Assembly (NCBI RefSeq): GCF_016650815.1
Contig: NZ_JAEKEZ010000026.1
Span: 21,251-85,250 of the forward strand
Direction of reading: 5' to 3'
Length of the DNA: 64,000 nucleotides
From: Pseudomonas sp. TH31
GTDB taxonomy: Bacteria; Pseudomonadota; Gammaproteobacteria; Pseudomonadales; Pseudomonadaceae
A program made the position numbers and the translations under genes. The notes below the pieces were generated by a model. That model searched no databases. It worked only from the letters and a program-made list of their open reading frames with translations, and was not told where the DNA came from. This document shows positions 29,536 to 39,456 of the stretch, piece by piece. Position 1 is the stretch's first letter; each line of letters begins with the position of its first letter.

Positions 29536-31566
29536 GTGAAGAGCTTGCTCTATCCCGCTGTCGCGCTGATGAACCGCCTGAGCTTTGGCATGAAGTTCAG
29601 CCTGATCAGCGTGCTGTTCCTGGTGCCGATGCTGCTGACCAACTTCTATCTGGTGCGCGATTCCTATCGCGAGTTCCAGGGCACCCAGGTCGAATTGCAC
29701 AGCCTCGACCTACTGGGCAGCAGCCTGACCCTTCGGCGGGATCTGGAAACCTTGAACAACCTGGTGCAGATCAACGTCACCCTCGGCCAGTCCGGCAAGG
29801 CCGGAGATGTGGAGTCGAAGATCACGGCGCTGGAACAAAGCATTCTGACTCGCTTGCAGGGTCTGGCGGCCATGTCCACTGACCCGGAACAGATCAAAGT
29901 CGTCGATGGCAAGCGCGATGAAATGATCGCCGCGTTCAAGGCCCAGCAAGCGGAAAATTCCCTGCAAAGTAAAAGTGCGCTGATTGGCAAGTTGCTCGGC
30001 AATGCGCAGGTTTTCAGCCAGATCATCGCCAGCCAGGCCGGCTTGAGTCGTGACACCCAGAGCGACATGCGCCAGCTCAGTGAACTCATTACCAGCGTCA
30101 CCCCGCCGGTGACCCAGATTCTGGGTGAAGGCCGGGCCATGGGCTCATTTTCGCTGGGGCAGGGCTTTCTCAATTCGGCGTCGAGCACCCGTTTCGACGA
30201 GTTGCTGGCGCAGATCGAAAAGCTTCAAGCCGAATACGGGTTGAAGTTGCACGACGCGTTGGGTGCAAGCCAGGCGGCGCACGACACCCTGGCCGTTCAG
30301 GGCGAGAGCAGCAAGGCCTCCCTGAAAAAGGCCGGCGAGCTGTTCGAAACCCAGGTGGTTGTGGCCGACACGCTCGATGCACCGTGGCAGGGGTTTTACG
30401 ATCAGGTCACCGGCCTGATGGACCAGACGTACCAGCTCAATGAGGCCACCCTGAAGTTTCTCGGCACCCAGTTGCAGCAGCGGCTGGAGCAGAATCGCAC
30501 TCACATGGTCTTGCAGGCCGTAGCGCTGTCGGTGGTGTTTGTGTTGATCTTTTACCTCTACGGCGGCTTCTACGCCTCGACCCGCACCACCCTCAAGCGC
30601 CTGGGCGCGGTGATGGATAAAGTCGCAGCCGGCGACATGACCGTGACGTTCAGCGCCAACAGTCGCGATGAGTTGGGCGAGTTGGGCGAGGTGTTCAACG
30701 GGACGGTGAAGAAAATCCACGACTTGATCGAGCGGGTCGGCCAGACCGTCAACGAAGTCGAGCGCCAGGCCGGGCAAGTGCAAAGCGTTTGCGCCCAGAG
30801 CAATCAGGCCGTGGCCGGGCAGCGGACGCAAATCGAACAGGTCGCCACCGCCATGAACCAGATGTCAGCCACCTCCCTGGAGGTGGCACGCAGCGCGGCG
30901 GCGGCAGTCAGCAGCGCCCACAGCGTCAATGACGAGACCCTCAACGGCCGCGCTCTGGTGGAGTCCCAGCAGGGCAGCATTGCGGCACTGGCCGGCGAGA
31001 TCGATCAGTCAATGTTGGTAATCAATCAACTGGCCAGCGACAGCCAGTCCATCAGCCGGGTGCTGGACGTGATCAAAAGCATTGCCGAGCAGACCAACCT
31101 GCTGGCGCTGAACGCCGCCATCGAAGCGGCGCGGGCGGGGGAGCAGGGCCGTGGTTTTGCGGTGGTGGCGGATGAGGTTCGCACGTTGGCCAAGCGCACC
31201 CAGCAATCGACCGAAGAAATCGAGCAAATGATCACCAGGCTCCACGGCGGTGTCGGCGCGGCGGTGAAAGCCATGGGCGTCAGCCATCAAATGGCTAACG
31301 GCACCGTGGGGCAATCGGAAAAGGTCCAGCAAGCCCTGGAAAACATCCTCGGCGCCGTGGGCATGATCGTCGACCAGAACCAGCAGATTGCCGCCGCCGT
31401 GGAGCAGCAAACCGCCGTGGCCCACGACATAGACCAGAACATCGTCGAGATTAACCGTGCCGGCGAGCGGACCGCCGAAGGCGCGTACCAGACCGAAAAT
31501 GTCAGCCGCGCATTGTCGACGCAGGTGGTGGAGTTGAAACAGTTGATCCGCGCGTTCCGGGTGTAA
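29536..31566 (+). CDS. Methyl-accepting chemotaxis protein
   Basis: This is a 676-residue membrane chemoreceptor. It has TM1 at about 18-37, a periplasmic helical sensor at about 38-322, TM2 at 324-348, a HAMP domain (RTTLKRLGAVMDKVAAGDMTVTFSANSRDELGELGEVF) and a C-terminal signalling coiled coil with the hairpin tip EQTNLLALNAAIEAARAGEQ. The sensor is of the all-helical type, so the ligand cannot be named. The start is GTG at 29536 after GGGAG. It ends HxLIRAFRV without a CheR-docking NWETF tail. It stands alone between two repeats. Confidence 0.95.
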   Translation: MKSLLYPAVALMNRLSFGMKFSLISVLFLVPMLLTNFYLVRDSYREFQGTQVELHSLDLLGSSLTLRRDLETLNNLVQINVTLGQSGKAGDVESKITALEQSILTRLQGLAAMSTDPEQIKVVDGKRDEMIAAFKAQQAENSLQSKSALIGKLLGNAQVFSQIIASQAGLSRDTQSDMRQLSELITSVTPPVTQILGEGRAMGSFSLGQGFLNSASSTRFDELLAQIEKLQAEYGLKLHDALGASQAAHDTLAVQGESSKASLKKAGELFETQVVVADTLDAPWQGFYDQVTGLMDQTYQLNEATLKFLGTQLQQRLEQNRTHMVLQAVALSVVFVLIFYLYGGFYASTRTTLKRLGAVMDKVAAGDMTVTFSANSRDELGELGEVFNGTVKKIHDLIERVGQTVNEVERQAGQVQSVCAQSNQAVAGQRTQIEQVATAMNQMSATSLEVARSAAAAVSSAHSVNDETLNGRALVESQQGSIAALAGEIDQSMLVINQLASDSQSISRVLDVIKSIAEQTNLLALNAAIEAARAGEQGRGFAVVADEVRTLAKRTQQSTEEIEQMITRLHGGVGAAVKAMGVSHQMANGTVGQSEKVQQALENILGAVGMIVDQNQQIAAAVEQQTAVAHDIDQNIVEINRAGERTAEGAYQTENVSRALSTQVVELKQLIRAFRV

Positions 31567-31585
31567 TCAACACCACAAACCCAAT

Positions 31586-31673
31586 GTGGGAGCGAGCCTG
31601 CTCGCGATAAGGGCATATCATTTAACAGAGAGGTTGAATGATCGATCGCCATCGCGAGCAGGCTCGCTCCCAC
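31586..31673. repeat. REP doublet (REPIN-like)
   Basis: Inverted GTGGGAGCGAGCCTGCTCGCGA elements flank a 44-base spacer between the convergent chemoreceptor and tatD-like genes. Confidence 0.85.
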
Positions 31674-31695
31674 AGGTGTTGTGTGAATCAGCGAG

Positions 31696-32472
31696 TTACC
31701 AGTTGAACAGCTCGCAGGCATTGGCCGTGCTGGCGGTGGCCAATTGTTCGGGACTGATCGCCATGATTTCGGCGAGTGCCGAGCAGATCGCCGGCAAGTG
31801 CGCCGGGCTGTTGCGTTGGCCGGGGAACATGACGGGCGCCATGTCTGGAGAGTCGGTTTCCAGTACCACCGAATCCAGTGGCAACTCGGCCAGCACCCGG
31901 TGCATGCGCAAGGCCTGAGGCCAGGTCGCGGCGCCACCCAGGCCCAGTTTGAATCCGAGTTTGATGTATTCCCGCGCCTCTTCCTTGCTGCCGGCGAAGG
32001 CGTGGATGATCCCCGCGCGTTTCAAGCGAAACCGTTTGAGCGTGGCAATCACCGCCGCATGACTGCGTCGTACATGGATCAGCGCCGGCAGATTGAAATC
32101 CACCGCCAGTTGCAGTTGCGCATCGAACAACGCCTGCTGGCGCTCGCGATCGAGGGTTTCGATGAAGTAATCCAGGCCGATCTCACCCACTGCACACACC
32201 TGCCGATGGCCGGCCAGTCGGGTCAGCCAGTCGCCGAGTGCGCTCAGGTCTTCGGGGCGATGCTGGTCCAGATACACCGGATGCAGCCCGAACGCTGCGT
32301 GCAGATCGGGATCGCTTTGCACCAATGCCCAAACGCGCGGCCAGTTGTCTTGATAAACCCCCAGCACCACCATCCGCCGCACCCCAAGGGCGCGGCTTGC
32401 GGCCAACAACGCCGTGCGATCAGCGTCGAAGTCCGGAAAATCCAGATGAGTGTGGCTGTCGATCAGCTCCAC
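31696..32472 (-). CDS. TatD-family metal-dependent hydrolase
   Basis: This 258-residue TIM-barrel hydrolase has the metal ligands His7 and His9 (DSHTHLD), Glu97 (VGEIGLDY), His133 (LIHVRRSH), His157 (GIIHAFAG) and Asp207 (ETDSPD). TatD proteins are DNases or deoxyribonuclease-like; the substrate here is not shown. It begins 3 bases after the fruR stop and is probably co-transcribed with it. This pairing is also known in P. putida. Confidence 0.9.
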   Translation of the reverse strand: MELIDSHTHLDFPDFDADRTALLAASRALGVRRMVVLGVYQDNWPRVWALVQSDPDLHAAFGLHPVYLDQHRPEDLSALGDWLTRLAGHRQVCAVGEIGLDYFIETLDRERQQALFDAQLQLAVDFNLPALIHVRRSHAAVIATLKRFRLKRAGIIHAFAGSKEEAREYIKLGFKLGLGGAATWPQALRMHRVLAELPLDSVVLETDSPDMAPVMFPGQRNSPAHLPAICSALAEIMAISPEQLATASTANACELFNW

Positions 32473-32475
32473 GGT

Positions 32476-33471
32476 TCAGTCCTGGCGAATGCGCTGCTTG
32501 AATGTCCGCGCAATGGCGAGCACGCCGGGTTGGTAGTCCGACTGTTCGATGGCGGCCAGGGCCAGTTCCAGGGCTTTATCGGCGATCAATTGATGCTGCT
32601 GGGCCATGGCGTTGACCGGCAACGGCAGGAAATCCAGCAACTGCGTGTCGCCGAACGTGCCAAGACGCAGCGGTCGGGCTTTGAGCGGGAAGTCGTGCAA
32701 GGCGTCGAACACGCCTTGAAGCAGCACATAGGACGTGGTCAACAGCGCATCCGGTAAATGCCCCAGGCGCTGGAGCAATTCTTCCATCAGTTGCTTACCG
32801 CACTCTCGGCTGAACGACTCGCCCTGCTCAATCAGGATTTCGCCTTTGAACCCGGCCAGCGCCTCTTTGAAGCCCGCCGTCCGCTCCTGGCTGATGCTCA
32901 GCTCGGGACGGGCGCCGATCAGCGCAATCTGCTTGGGCAATGGGTCGAGCAGGCTGCGGGTCAGTTGCAGGCTGGCCTCGCGGTCGTCGCTGATCACCGA
33001 GCAGAAATGCTCGGGTTCCATGACCCGGTCGATGGCGATGATTGGAATGCCTTTGGCCTGCAACTGGCGATAGCTGTCATCATCGGTCGGCAGGCAACTG
33101 GCGACGATCAAGGCGTCGCAACGCCGGGCCCGGAACAGCTTCAGCAGTTGCCGTTCGCTGTCCGGCGCATCATCGGAGCTGGCGATCAGCAACTGATAGC
33201 CGCGCGCCCGGGCGCCTTGCTCCAGGAGCTTGGCGATCCGCGCGTAACTGGGGTTTTCCAGGTCCGGCAGGATGAACCCCAAGGTGCGGGTATGCCGACT
33301 GCGCAGCCCGGCGGCCTGAGGGTTGGGTGTAAAGCCATGTTGCTCGACCACGGCACGCACGCGCTCGACGGTAGCGCTGCTGATGCGTTGCTGTGCGGCC
33401 TTGCCATTAATGACATAACTGGCGGTGGTAACGGACACACCGGCCAACTGTGCGATATCACTGAGTTTCAA
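32476..33471 (-). CDS. fruR: Catabolite repressor/activator Cra (FruR)
   Basis: This LacI-family regulator has an N-terminal helix-turn-helix (KLSDIAQLAGVSVTTASYVINGKA) and a periplasmic-binding-like effector domain (LGFILPDLENPSYARIAKLLEQ). In P. putida, FruR responds to fructose-1-phosphate and represses fruBKA. The start is TTG at 33471, giving the family start and a 331-residue protein, with AAGGAAAT upstream. The frame is open to an ATG at 33558, but those 29 residues lack family character. It diverges from fruB; the matching operator is at 33617. Confidence 0.93.
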   Translation of the reverse strand: MKLSDIAQLAGVSVTTASYVINGKAAQQRISSATVERVRAVVEQHGFTPNPQAAGLRSRHTRTLGFILPDLENPSYARIAKLLEQGARARGYQLLIASSDDAPDSERQLLKLFRARRCDALIVASCLPTDDDSYRQLQAKGIPIIAIDRVMEPEHFCSVISDDREASLQLTRSLLDPLPKQIALIGARPELSISQERTAGFKEALAGFKGEILIEQGESFSRECGKQLMEELLQRLGHLPDALLTTSYVLLQGVFDALHDFPLKARPLRLGTFGDTQLLDFLPLPVNAMAQQHQLIADKALELALAAIEQSDYQPGVLAIARTFKQRIRQD

Positions 33472-33616
33472 CTCGGGATTTCCTTGTTTTTTCGAGCTTG
33501 CCCCGACATTTTCGCCAATCCTACCCGATTCAGGCAGACGACTATTGTCGCAACGCATCCGACAAGTTGGACTTCAAGGATGAGCCATTATCGAGTAACG
33601 TGCCAAACATTCTAGA

Positions 33617-33628
33617 TTAAACGTTTCA
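33617..33628. promoter_or_regulatory. FruR (Cra) operator upstream of fruB
   Basis: The sequence TTAAACGTTTCA lies within GATTAAACGTTTCAGC, the imperfect palindrome of Cra/FruR sites. It is the same 12 bases I recall for the P. putida fruB operator. It sits 134 bases before fruB and 146 before fruR, so it could control both. Confidence 0.85.
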
Positions 33629-33761
33629 GCAAGCGTATTTTCTACGTTATAGGCTCCTTTGGCCGGTTCTGCCGCGAAACCGCCAAAAGTGATGACTAAC
33701 AGCCTAAGCTGAATCATTCAAAACAATACCTGGCGTCATCAGGCGCCAAAAAGGAGAAAGC

Positions 33762-36623
33762 ATGCTCGAGCTCACCATAGAGCAGATATCCATGGGCCAG
33801 TCGGCTGTGGATAAGTCAGCCGCGTTGCACCTGCTGGCCCAGCATCTGGTCGCCGATGGCCTGGTCGCCGAGGGTTATCTCTCCGGTTTGCAGGCGCGTG
33901 AAGCCCAGGGCTCGACCTTTCTCGGCCAAGGTATTGCCATCCCCCACGGTACTCCGCAAACCCGCGATCAGGTGTTTTCCACTGGCGTGCGGCTGATGCA
34001 GTTTCCTGAAGGCGTGGACTGGGGCGATGGCCACATTGTCTACCTGGCGATCGGCATCGCCGCCAAATCCGATGAGCACCTGCGCCTGCTGCAACTGCTG
34101 ACCCGCGCCCTCGGCGAAACCGATCTGGGCCAGGCCCTGCGTCGCGCCAGTTCCGCCGAAGCGCTGCTGAAACTGCTGCAAGGCGCGCCGCAAGAATTGG
34201 CGCTGGACGCCCAGATGATCGGCCTCGGTGTGTCCGCCGATGACTTCGAAGAACTGGTCTGGCGCGGTGCGCGTTTGCTGCGCCAGGCCGATTGCGTGAG
34301 CAACGGTTTCTCCGCCGTGCTGCAACAAGTCGAAGCGCTGCCCCTGGGCGATGGCCTGTGGTGGCTGCACAGCGAGCAAACCGTGAAACGTCCGGGGCTG
34401 GCCTTCGTCACGCCGGACAAACCGATGCGTTACCTCGGTCAGCCGTTGAGCGGTCTGTTCTGCCTGGCCAGCCTCGGCGAAGCGCATCAGGCCTTGCTCG
34501 AACGCCTGTGTGCATTACTGATTGAAGGTCGCGGTCACGAATTGGGCCGCGCCACCAGCAGCCGTAAAGTCCTCGAAGTGCTGGGCGGTGAGGTGCCGGC
34601 CGACTGGCCGAGCGCGCGCATTGCCCTGGCCAACGCCCACGGTTTGCATGCGCGCCCGGCGAAGATCCTCGCGCAACTGGCGAAAAGTTTTGAAGGCGAG
34701 ATTCGCGTGCGCATCGTCGATGGCCAGGACAGCGCCGTGTCGGTAAAGAGCTTGAGCAAGCTGCTCAGCCTTGGCGCCCGGCGCGCTCAGGTGCTGGAAT
34801 TTATCGCCGAGCCGAGCATCGCCGCCGATGCCTTGCCGGCGTTGCTGGCAGCTATCGAAGAAGGCCTCGGTGAAGAAGTCGAGCCGTTGCCAGCTGTCAG
34901 TCAGCAGCGCGAAGTGTTTGCCGATGTCGCCGAAGTGTTGCTCGCGCCAACGTCAGGCAGCCTGATCCAGGCCATTGCCGCTGCGCCGGGCATCGCCATC
35001 GGCCCGGCGCACATTCAAGTGCTGCAAGCCATCGATTATCCGCTGCGCGGCGAGTCCGCCGCGGTCGAACGCGAGCGTCTCAAGCAAGCGTTGTCCGATG
35101 TCCGTCGCGACATCGAAGGCTTGATCGAACGCAGCAAATCCAAAGCCATTCGCGAGATTTTCATCACCCACCAGGAGATGCTCGACGACCCGGAATTGAC
35201 CGATGAAGTCGACACCCGTCTCAAGCAAGGCGAAAGCGCTGAAGCTGCGTGGATGGCGGTGATCGAAGCCGCCGCCAAACAGCAGGAATCGCTGCAGGAC
35301 GCCTTGCTCGCCGAACGCGCTGCTGACTTGCGCGACATCGGTCGCCGGGTGCTGTCGCAACTGTGTGGCATCGAAACCCCGAGCGAGCCCGAGCAGCCGT
35401 ACATTCTGGTAATGGACGAAGTCGGCCCGTCCGACGTCGCCCGTCTCGATCCGGCACGGGTCGCCGGTATTCTGACCGCCCGTGGCGGCGCCACTGCCCA
35501 TAGCGCCATCGTCGCCCGGGCCTTGGGGATTCCGGCCCTGGTCGGCGCCGGTGCCGCCGTGTTGCTGCTGGCACCGGGCACGCCGTTGCTGATTGATGGC
35601 CAACGCGGTCGCCTGCATGTCGACGCTGATGCCGCAACCTTGCAGCGCGCCACCGAAGAACGCGACACCCGCGAGCAACGATTAAAAGCGGCGGCCGAAC
35701 AACGCCATCAACCGGCGCTGACCACCGACGGCCACGCGGTCGAAGTGTTCGCCAACATCGGCGAAAGCGCTGGCGTCACCAGTGCGGTGGAGCAGGGCGC
35801 CGAAGGCATTGGCCTGCTGCGCACCGAACTGATTTTCATGGCCCATTCGCAGGCACCGGACGAAGCCACCCAGGAAGTCGAATACCGTCGTGTCCTCGAT
35901 GGCCTCGCCGGTCGTCCGTTGGTGGTTCGCACCCTCGATGTCGGCGGCGACAAACCACTGCCGTATTGGCCGATCGCCAAGGAAGAGAACCCGTTCCTTG
36001 GCGTGCGCGGTATTCGCCTGACCCTGCAACGTCCGCACATCATGGAAGCGCAATTGCGCGCCTTGCTGCGTGCGGCGGACAACCGTCCATTGCGGATCAT
36101 GTTCCCGATGGTCGGCAGCGTTGATGAGTGGCGTCAGGCCCGGGATATGACCGAGCGCCTGCGCCTGGAAATCCCGGTGGCAGACCTGCAACTGGGGATC
36201 ATGATTGAAGTGCCGTCGGCGGCATTGCTGGCGCCGGTTCTTGCTAAAGAAGTCGACTTCTTCAGCGTCGGCACCAACGACCTGACCCAATACACGCTGG
36301 CCATCGACCGGGGTCACCCGACCTTGTCGGCCCAGGCCGACGGCTTGCACCCGGCGGTGCTGCAACTGATCGACATCACCGTGCGCGCGGCCCATGCCCA
36401 TGGCAAATGGGTCGGCGTGTGCGGCGAACTGGCGGCCGATCCGCTGGCGGTACCGGTGCTGGTCGGCCTCGGTGTGGACGAGCTCAGCGTGTCCGGGCGC
36501 AGCATCGCTGAGGTCAAGGCACGCATCCGCGAACTCAGCCTGGCCCAGTCTCAAATTCTTGCTCAACAGGCCCTGGCCGTGGGCAGCGCCAATGAAGTGC
36601 GCGCATTAGTGGAGGCCCTGTAA
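33762..36623 (+). CDS. fruB: Fructose-specific PTS multiphosphoryl transfer protein (EIIA-HPr-EI)
   Basis: This is the cytoplasmic energy-coupling chain of the fructose PTS, fused in one 953-residue protein. EIIA-Fru is at about 1-145 with the phosphorylated His62 (GIAIPHGTP). An HPr domain at about 280-370 has His296 (NAHGLHARPAK). Enzyme I fills about 400-953 with His580 (GGATAHSAIVARAL) and the PEP-binding barrel (VGTNDLTQYTLAIDRGHP). The ATG follows AAGGAGAAAGC. The stop overlaps the fruK start by 1 base. Confidence 0.97.
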   Translation: MLELTIEQISMGQSAVDKSAALHLLAQHLVADGLVAEGYLSGLQAREAQGSTFLGQGIAIPHGTPQTRDQVFSTGVRLMQFPEGVDWGDGHIVYLAIGIAAKSDEHLRLLQLLTRALGETDLGQALRRASSAEALLKLLQGAPQELALDAQMIGLGVSADDFEELVWRGARLLRQADCVSNGFSAVLQQVEALPLGDGLWWLHSEQTVKRPGLAFVTPDKPMRYLGQPLSGLFCLASLGEAHQALLERLCALLIEGRGHELGRATSSRKVLEVLGGEVPADWPSARIALANAHGLHARPAKILAQLAKSFEGEIRVRIVDGQDSAVSVKSLSKLLSLGARRAQVLEFIAEPSIAADALPALLAAIEEGLGEEVEPLPAVSQQREVFADVAEVLLAPTSGSLIQAIAAAPGIAIGPAHIQVLQAIDYPLRGESAAVERERLKQALSDVRRDIEGLIERSKSKAIREIFITHQEMLDDPELTDEVDTRLKQGESAEAAWMAVIEAAAKQQESLQDALLAERAADLRDIGRRVLSQLCGIETPSEPEQPYILVMDEVGPSDVARLDPARVAGILTARGGATAHSAIVARALGIPALVGAGAAVLLLAPGTPLLIDGQRGRLHVDADAATLQRATEERDTREQRLKAAAEQRHQPALTTDGHAVEVFANIGESAGVTSAVEQGAEGIGLLRTELIFMAHSQAPDEATQEVEYRRVLDGLAGRPLVVRTLDVGGDKPLPYWPIAKEENPFLGVRGIRLTLQRPHIMEAQLRALLRAADNRPLRIMFPMVGSVDEWRQARDMTERLRLEIPVADLQLGIMIEVPSAALLAPVLAKEVDFFSVGTNDLTQYTLAIDRGHPTLSAQADGLHPAVLQLIDITVRAAHAHGKWVGVCGELAADPLAVPVLVGLGVDELSVSGRSIAEVKARIRELSLAQSQILAQQALAVGSANEVRALVEAL

Positions 36624-37564
36624 TGGCCAGGATTTTAACCCTGACCCTCAACCCGGCGCTGGACCTGACCGTCCAGTTGCCACGGTTGGAGTCCGGTCAG
36701 GTCAACCGCAGCGACGAGATGCACACCCACGCCGCCGGCAAAGGCGTGAACGTGGCCCAGGTGCTGGCCGATCTCGGGCATCAACTGACGGTCAGCGGGT
36801 TTCTCGGTGAAGACAATCTTCAGGCATTTGAAACCCTGTTCGCCAGGCGCGGTTTTCTCGACGCGTTCATTCGTGTGCCGGGGGAGACCCGCAGCAATAT
36901 CAAACTGGCGGAAAGCGACGGGCGCATCACCGATATTAACGGCCCCGGCCCGCAGGTCAGTGACGCCGCGCAGCAGGCGCTGCTGGATCGACTGGATCAG
37001 ATCGCGCCGGGGCATGATGCCGTTGTCGTCGCCGGCAGCCTGCCGCGAGGCGTCAGCCCGCAATGGTTGCAGGCGTTGATCGCGCGCTTGAAAAACCTCG
37101 GTTTGAAGGTGGTGCTGGACACCAGTGGCGAAGCCTTGCGTGCAGGGCTGGCGGCAGGTCCATGGCTGATCAAACCCAACACCGAAGAGCTTGCCGATGC
37201 GCTCGGTTGTGAGGTGGTGTCGGTTTCGGCACAAGCCGAAGCCGCGAGCCACTTGCACGCTCAAGGCATCGAGCACGTGGTGATTTCCCACGGCGCCGAT
37301 GGGGTGAACTGGTTCAGTGTCGGCGCGGCAATGCATGCCACGCCGCCCAAGGTCAGTGTGGCCAGCACGGTCGGTGCCGGCGATTCGTTGCTGGCCGGCA
37401 TGCTTCACGGTTTGCTCAGCGCCGACACGCCTGAACAGACCCTGCGCACCGCCACGGCGATTGCCGCGATGGCCGTCACGCAGATCGGTTTCGGCATCAG
37501 TGATGCCGCGCAATTGGCGCAGCTCGAACAGGGCGTGCGCGTGCGCCTCCTGACAGAACAATAA
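36623..37564 (+). CDS. fruK: 1-phosphofructokinase
   Basis: It phosphorylates fructose-1-phosphate (made by the PTS) to fructose-1,6-bisphosphate. The 313-residue PfkB-family kinase starts ARILTLTLNPALDLTVQLPRL and has the sugar-binding AGKGVNVAQVLADLG and the C-terminal anion-hole motif VGAGDSLLAGML. TAATG overlaps the fruB stop and fruK start. Confidence 0.96.
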   Translation: MARILTLTLNPALDLTVQLPRLESGQVNRSDEMHTHAAGKGVNVAQVLADLGHQLTVSGFLGEDNLQAFETLFARRGFLDAFIRVPGETRSNIKLAESDGRITDINGPGPQVSDAAQQALLDRLDQIAPGHDAVVVAGSLPRGVSPQWLQALIARLKNLGLKVVLDTSGEALRAGLAAGPWLIKPNTEELADALGCEVVSVSAQAEAASHLHAQGIEHVVISHGADGVNWFSVGAAMHATPPKVSVASTVGAGDSLLAGMLHGLLSADTPEQTLRTATAIAAMAVTQIGFGISDAAQLAQLEQGVRVRLLTEQ

Positions 37565-37575
37565 GAGGGGTTGTC

Positions 37576-39315
37576 ATGAAGTTAGCCATTGTTACGGCCT
37601 GCCCGAACGGCATGGTCACCAGTGTGCTGTGCGCGCGGCTGCTCGACGCCGCCGCCCAGCGTCAGGGCTGGAGCACTTGCGTCGAAGTGAACGACGCGGC
37701 ACATCCGGAGCGCCAGTTGTCGGCGGCCACCCTTGAGTCCGCCGAGTGGGTGCTGCTGGTGACCAGCGCACCTGTGGACATGACCCGATTCGTCGGCAAA
37801 CGCGTATACCGCAGCACCCCGGCCCAGGCCCTGCAAGACGTTGAAGCCGTGCTGCGTCGTGGCGCGCAAGAGGCCGAGATTTACGTTGCCGCCCAAGCCG
37901 TCGCCGAACCTGCCGTGGCCGCCAAAAACGCACCGCGTCTGGTCGCGATCACGGCGTGCCCGACCGGCGTTGCCCACACCTTCATGGCCGCCGAAGCCTT
38001 GCAGCAGGCGGCCAAGCGCCTGGGCTACGACTTGCAAGTGGAAACCCAGGGCTCGGTCGGCGCGCGCAATCCGCTGAGCGCCGCCGCGATTGCCGATGCT
38101 GACGTGGTGCTGCTGGCCTGCGATATCGAAGTCGCCACGGAGCGTTTCGCCGGCAAGAAGATTTATCGTTGTGGCACTGGCATTGCGTTGAAACAAGCCG
38201 AAGCCACGCTCAACAAAGCACTGGCTGAAGGCTCGCAGGAAACCGCTGCCACCGGCGCCAAAGCCCCGGCCAGGCAAGAGAAGACCGGCGTCTACAAACA
38301 CCTGCTGACCGGCGTGTCGTTCATGCTGCCAATGGTGGTGGCGGGCGGGTTGATGATCGCGCTGTCGTTTGTGTTCGGCATCACCGCGTTCAAGGAACCG
38401 GGCACGCTGGCGGCCGCGCTGATGCAGATCGGTGGCGAAACCGCGTTCAAGCTTATGGTGCCGCTGCTGGCGGGGTACATCGCTTATTCCATCGCTGACC
38501 GTCCGGGTCTGGCGCCGGGGATGATTGGCGGCTTGCTTGCGAGTACGTTGGGCGCCGGTTTTATCGGCGGGATCCTTGCCGGTTTTATCGCCGGTTACGC
38601 GGCCCAGGCGATCAATCGTTATGCGCGTTTGCCGCAGAGCCTTGAAGCGCTGAAACCGATCCTGATCATCCCGTTGCTGGCGAGTCTGTTCACCGGGTTG
38701 GTGATGATCTACGTGGTCGGCAAACCGGTCGCGGGCATGCTCGAAGCGCTGACGCACTTTCTCGACAGCATGGGCACCACCAACGCGATTCTGCTCGGTG
38801 TGTTGCTCGGCGGCATGATGTGCGTCGACCTCGGCGGGCCGATCAACAAGGCCGCTTATGCGTTCTCGGTCGGGCTGTTGGCGTCGCAGAGTTATGCACC
38901 GATGGCCGCCACCATGGCCGCCGGCATGGTGCCGCCGATTGGTCTTGGCATCGCGACGTTTATTGCCCGACGCAAGTTCGCCCAGACCGAGCGCGAGGCC
39001 GGTAAAGCGGCGTTGGTGTTGGGGCTGTGCTTTATCTCCGAAGGCGCGATCCCGTTCGCGGCCAAAGACCCGTTGCGGGTGATTCCGGCGAGCATTGCCG
39101 GTGGCGCGCTGACCGGTGCGTTGTCGATGTATTTCGGCTGCAAACTGATGGCGCCGCACGGTGGGTTGTTCGTGCTGATGATCCCGAATGCGATCAACCA
39201 TGCGCTGCTGTATTTGCTGGCGATTGTGGCGGGGAGTCTGTTGACGGCAGTGGCGTATGCACTGCTCAAGCGGCCGGAAGTGGTGGAGTTGGCTTTGGAA
39301 CCCGCCAAGGCATAG
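37576..39315 (+). CDS. fruA: PTS fructose transporter subunit EIIBC
   Basis: This is the membrane permease that phosphorylates fructose on entry to fructose-1-phosphate. The 579-residue protein has a degenerate N-terminal EIIB-like domain (1-105, AIVTACPNGMVTS), a second EIIB domain with active Cys128 (VAITACPTGVAHTFMAAEAL), and an EIIC membrane domain from about 238 (TGVSFMLPMVVAGGLMIALS). The EIIB'-B-C arrangement matches E. coli FruA. It lies 11 bases after fruK and ends the fruBKA operon. Confidence 0.96.
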   Translation: MKLAIVTACPNGMVTSVLCARLLDAAAQRQGWSTCVEVNDAAHPERQLSAATLESAEWVLLVTSAPVDMTRFVGKRVYRSTPAQALQDVEAVLRRGAQEAEIYVAAQAVAEPAVAAKNAPRLVAITACPTGVAHTFMAAEALQQAAKRLGYDLQVETQGSVGARNPLSAAAIADADVVLLACDIEVATERFAGKKIYRCGTGIALKQAEATLNKALAEGSQETAATGAKAPARQEKTGVYKHLLTGVSFMLPMVVAGGLMIALSFVFGITAFKEPGTLAAALMQIGGETAFKLMVPLLAGYIAYSIADRPGLAPGMIGGLLASTLGAGFIGGILAGFIAGYAAQAINRYARLPQSLEALKPILIIPLLASLFTGLVMIYVVGKPVAGMLEALTHFLDSMGTTNAILLGVLLGGMMCVDLGGPINKAAYAFSVGLLASQSYAPMAATMAAGMVPPIGLGIATFIARRKFAQTEREAGKAALVLGLCFISEGAIPFAAKDPLRVIPASIAGGALTGALSMYFGCKLMAPHGGLFVLMIPNAINHALLYLLAIVAGSLLTAVAYALLKRPEVVELALEPAKA

Positions 39316-39399
39316 ATCAAACGATCGCAGCCTTCGGCAGCTCCTACAGGGTGTTCGCATTCTGCCTGTGTAGGAGCTGCCGAAGGCTGCGATCTTTTT
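39316..39399. repeat. Palindromic repeat, AGCTGCCGAAGGCTGCGATC family
   Basis: Two inverted arms of about 30 bases flank a 20-base spacer and begin next to the fruA stop. The end runs into TTTTT, consistent with a terminator-like role. Confidence 0.8.
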
Positions 39400-39456
39400 G
39401 TGTCATCCTCGTTTCACACGGACGTGCTTAAGTTCTCCTTTTACAGGGAGAGCACC

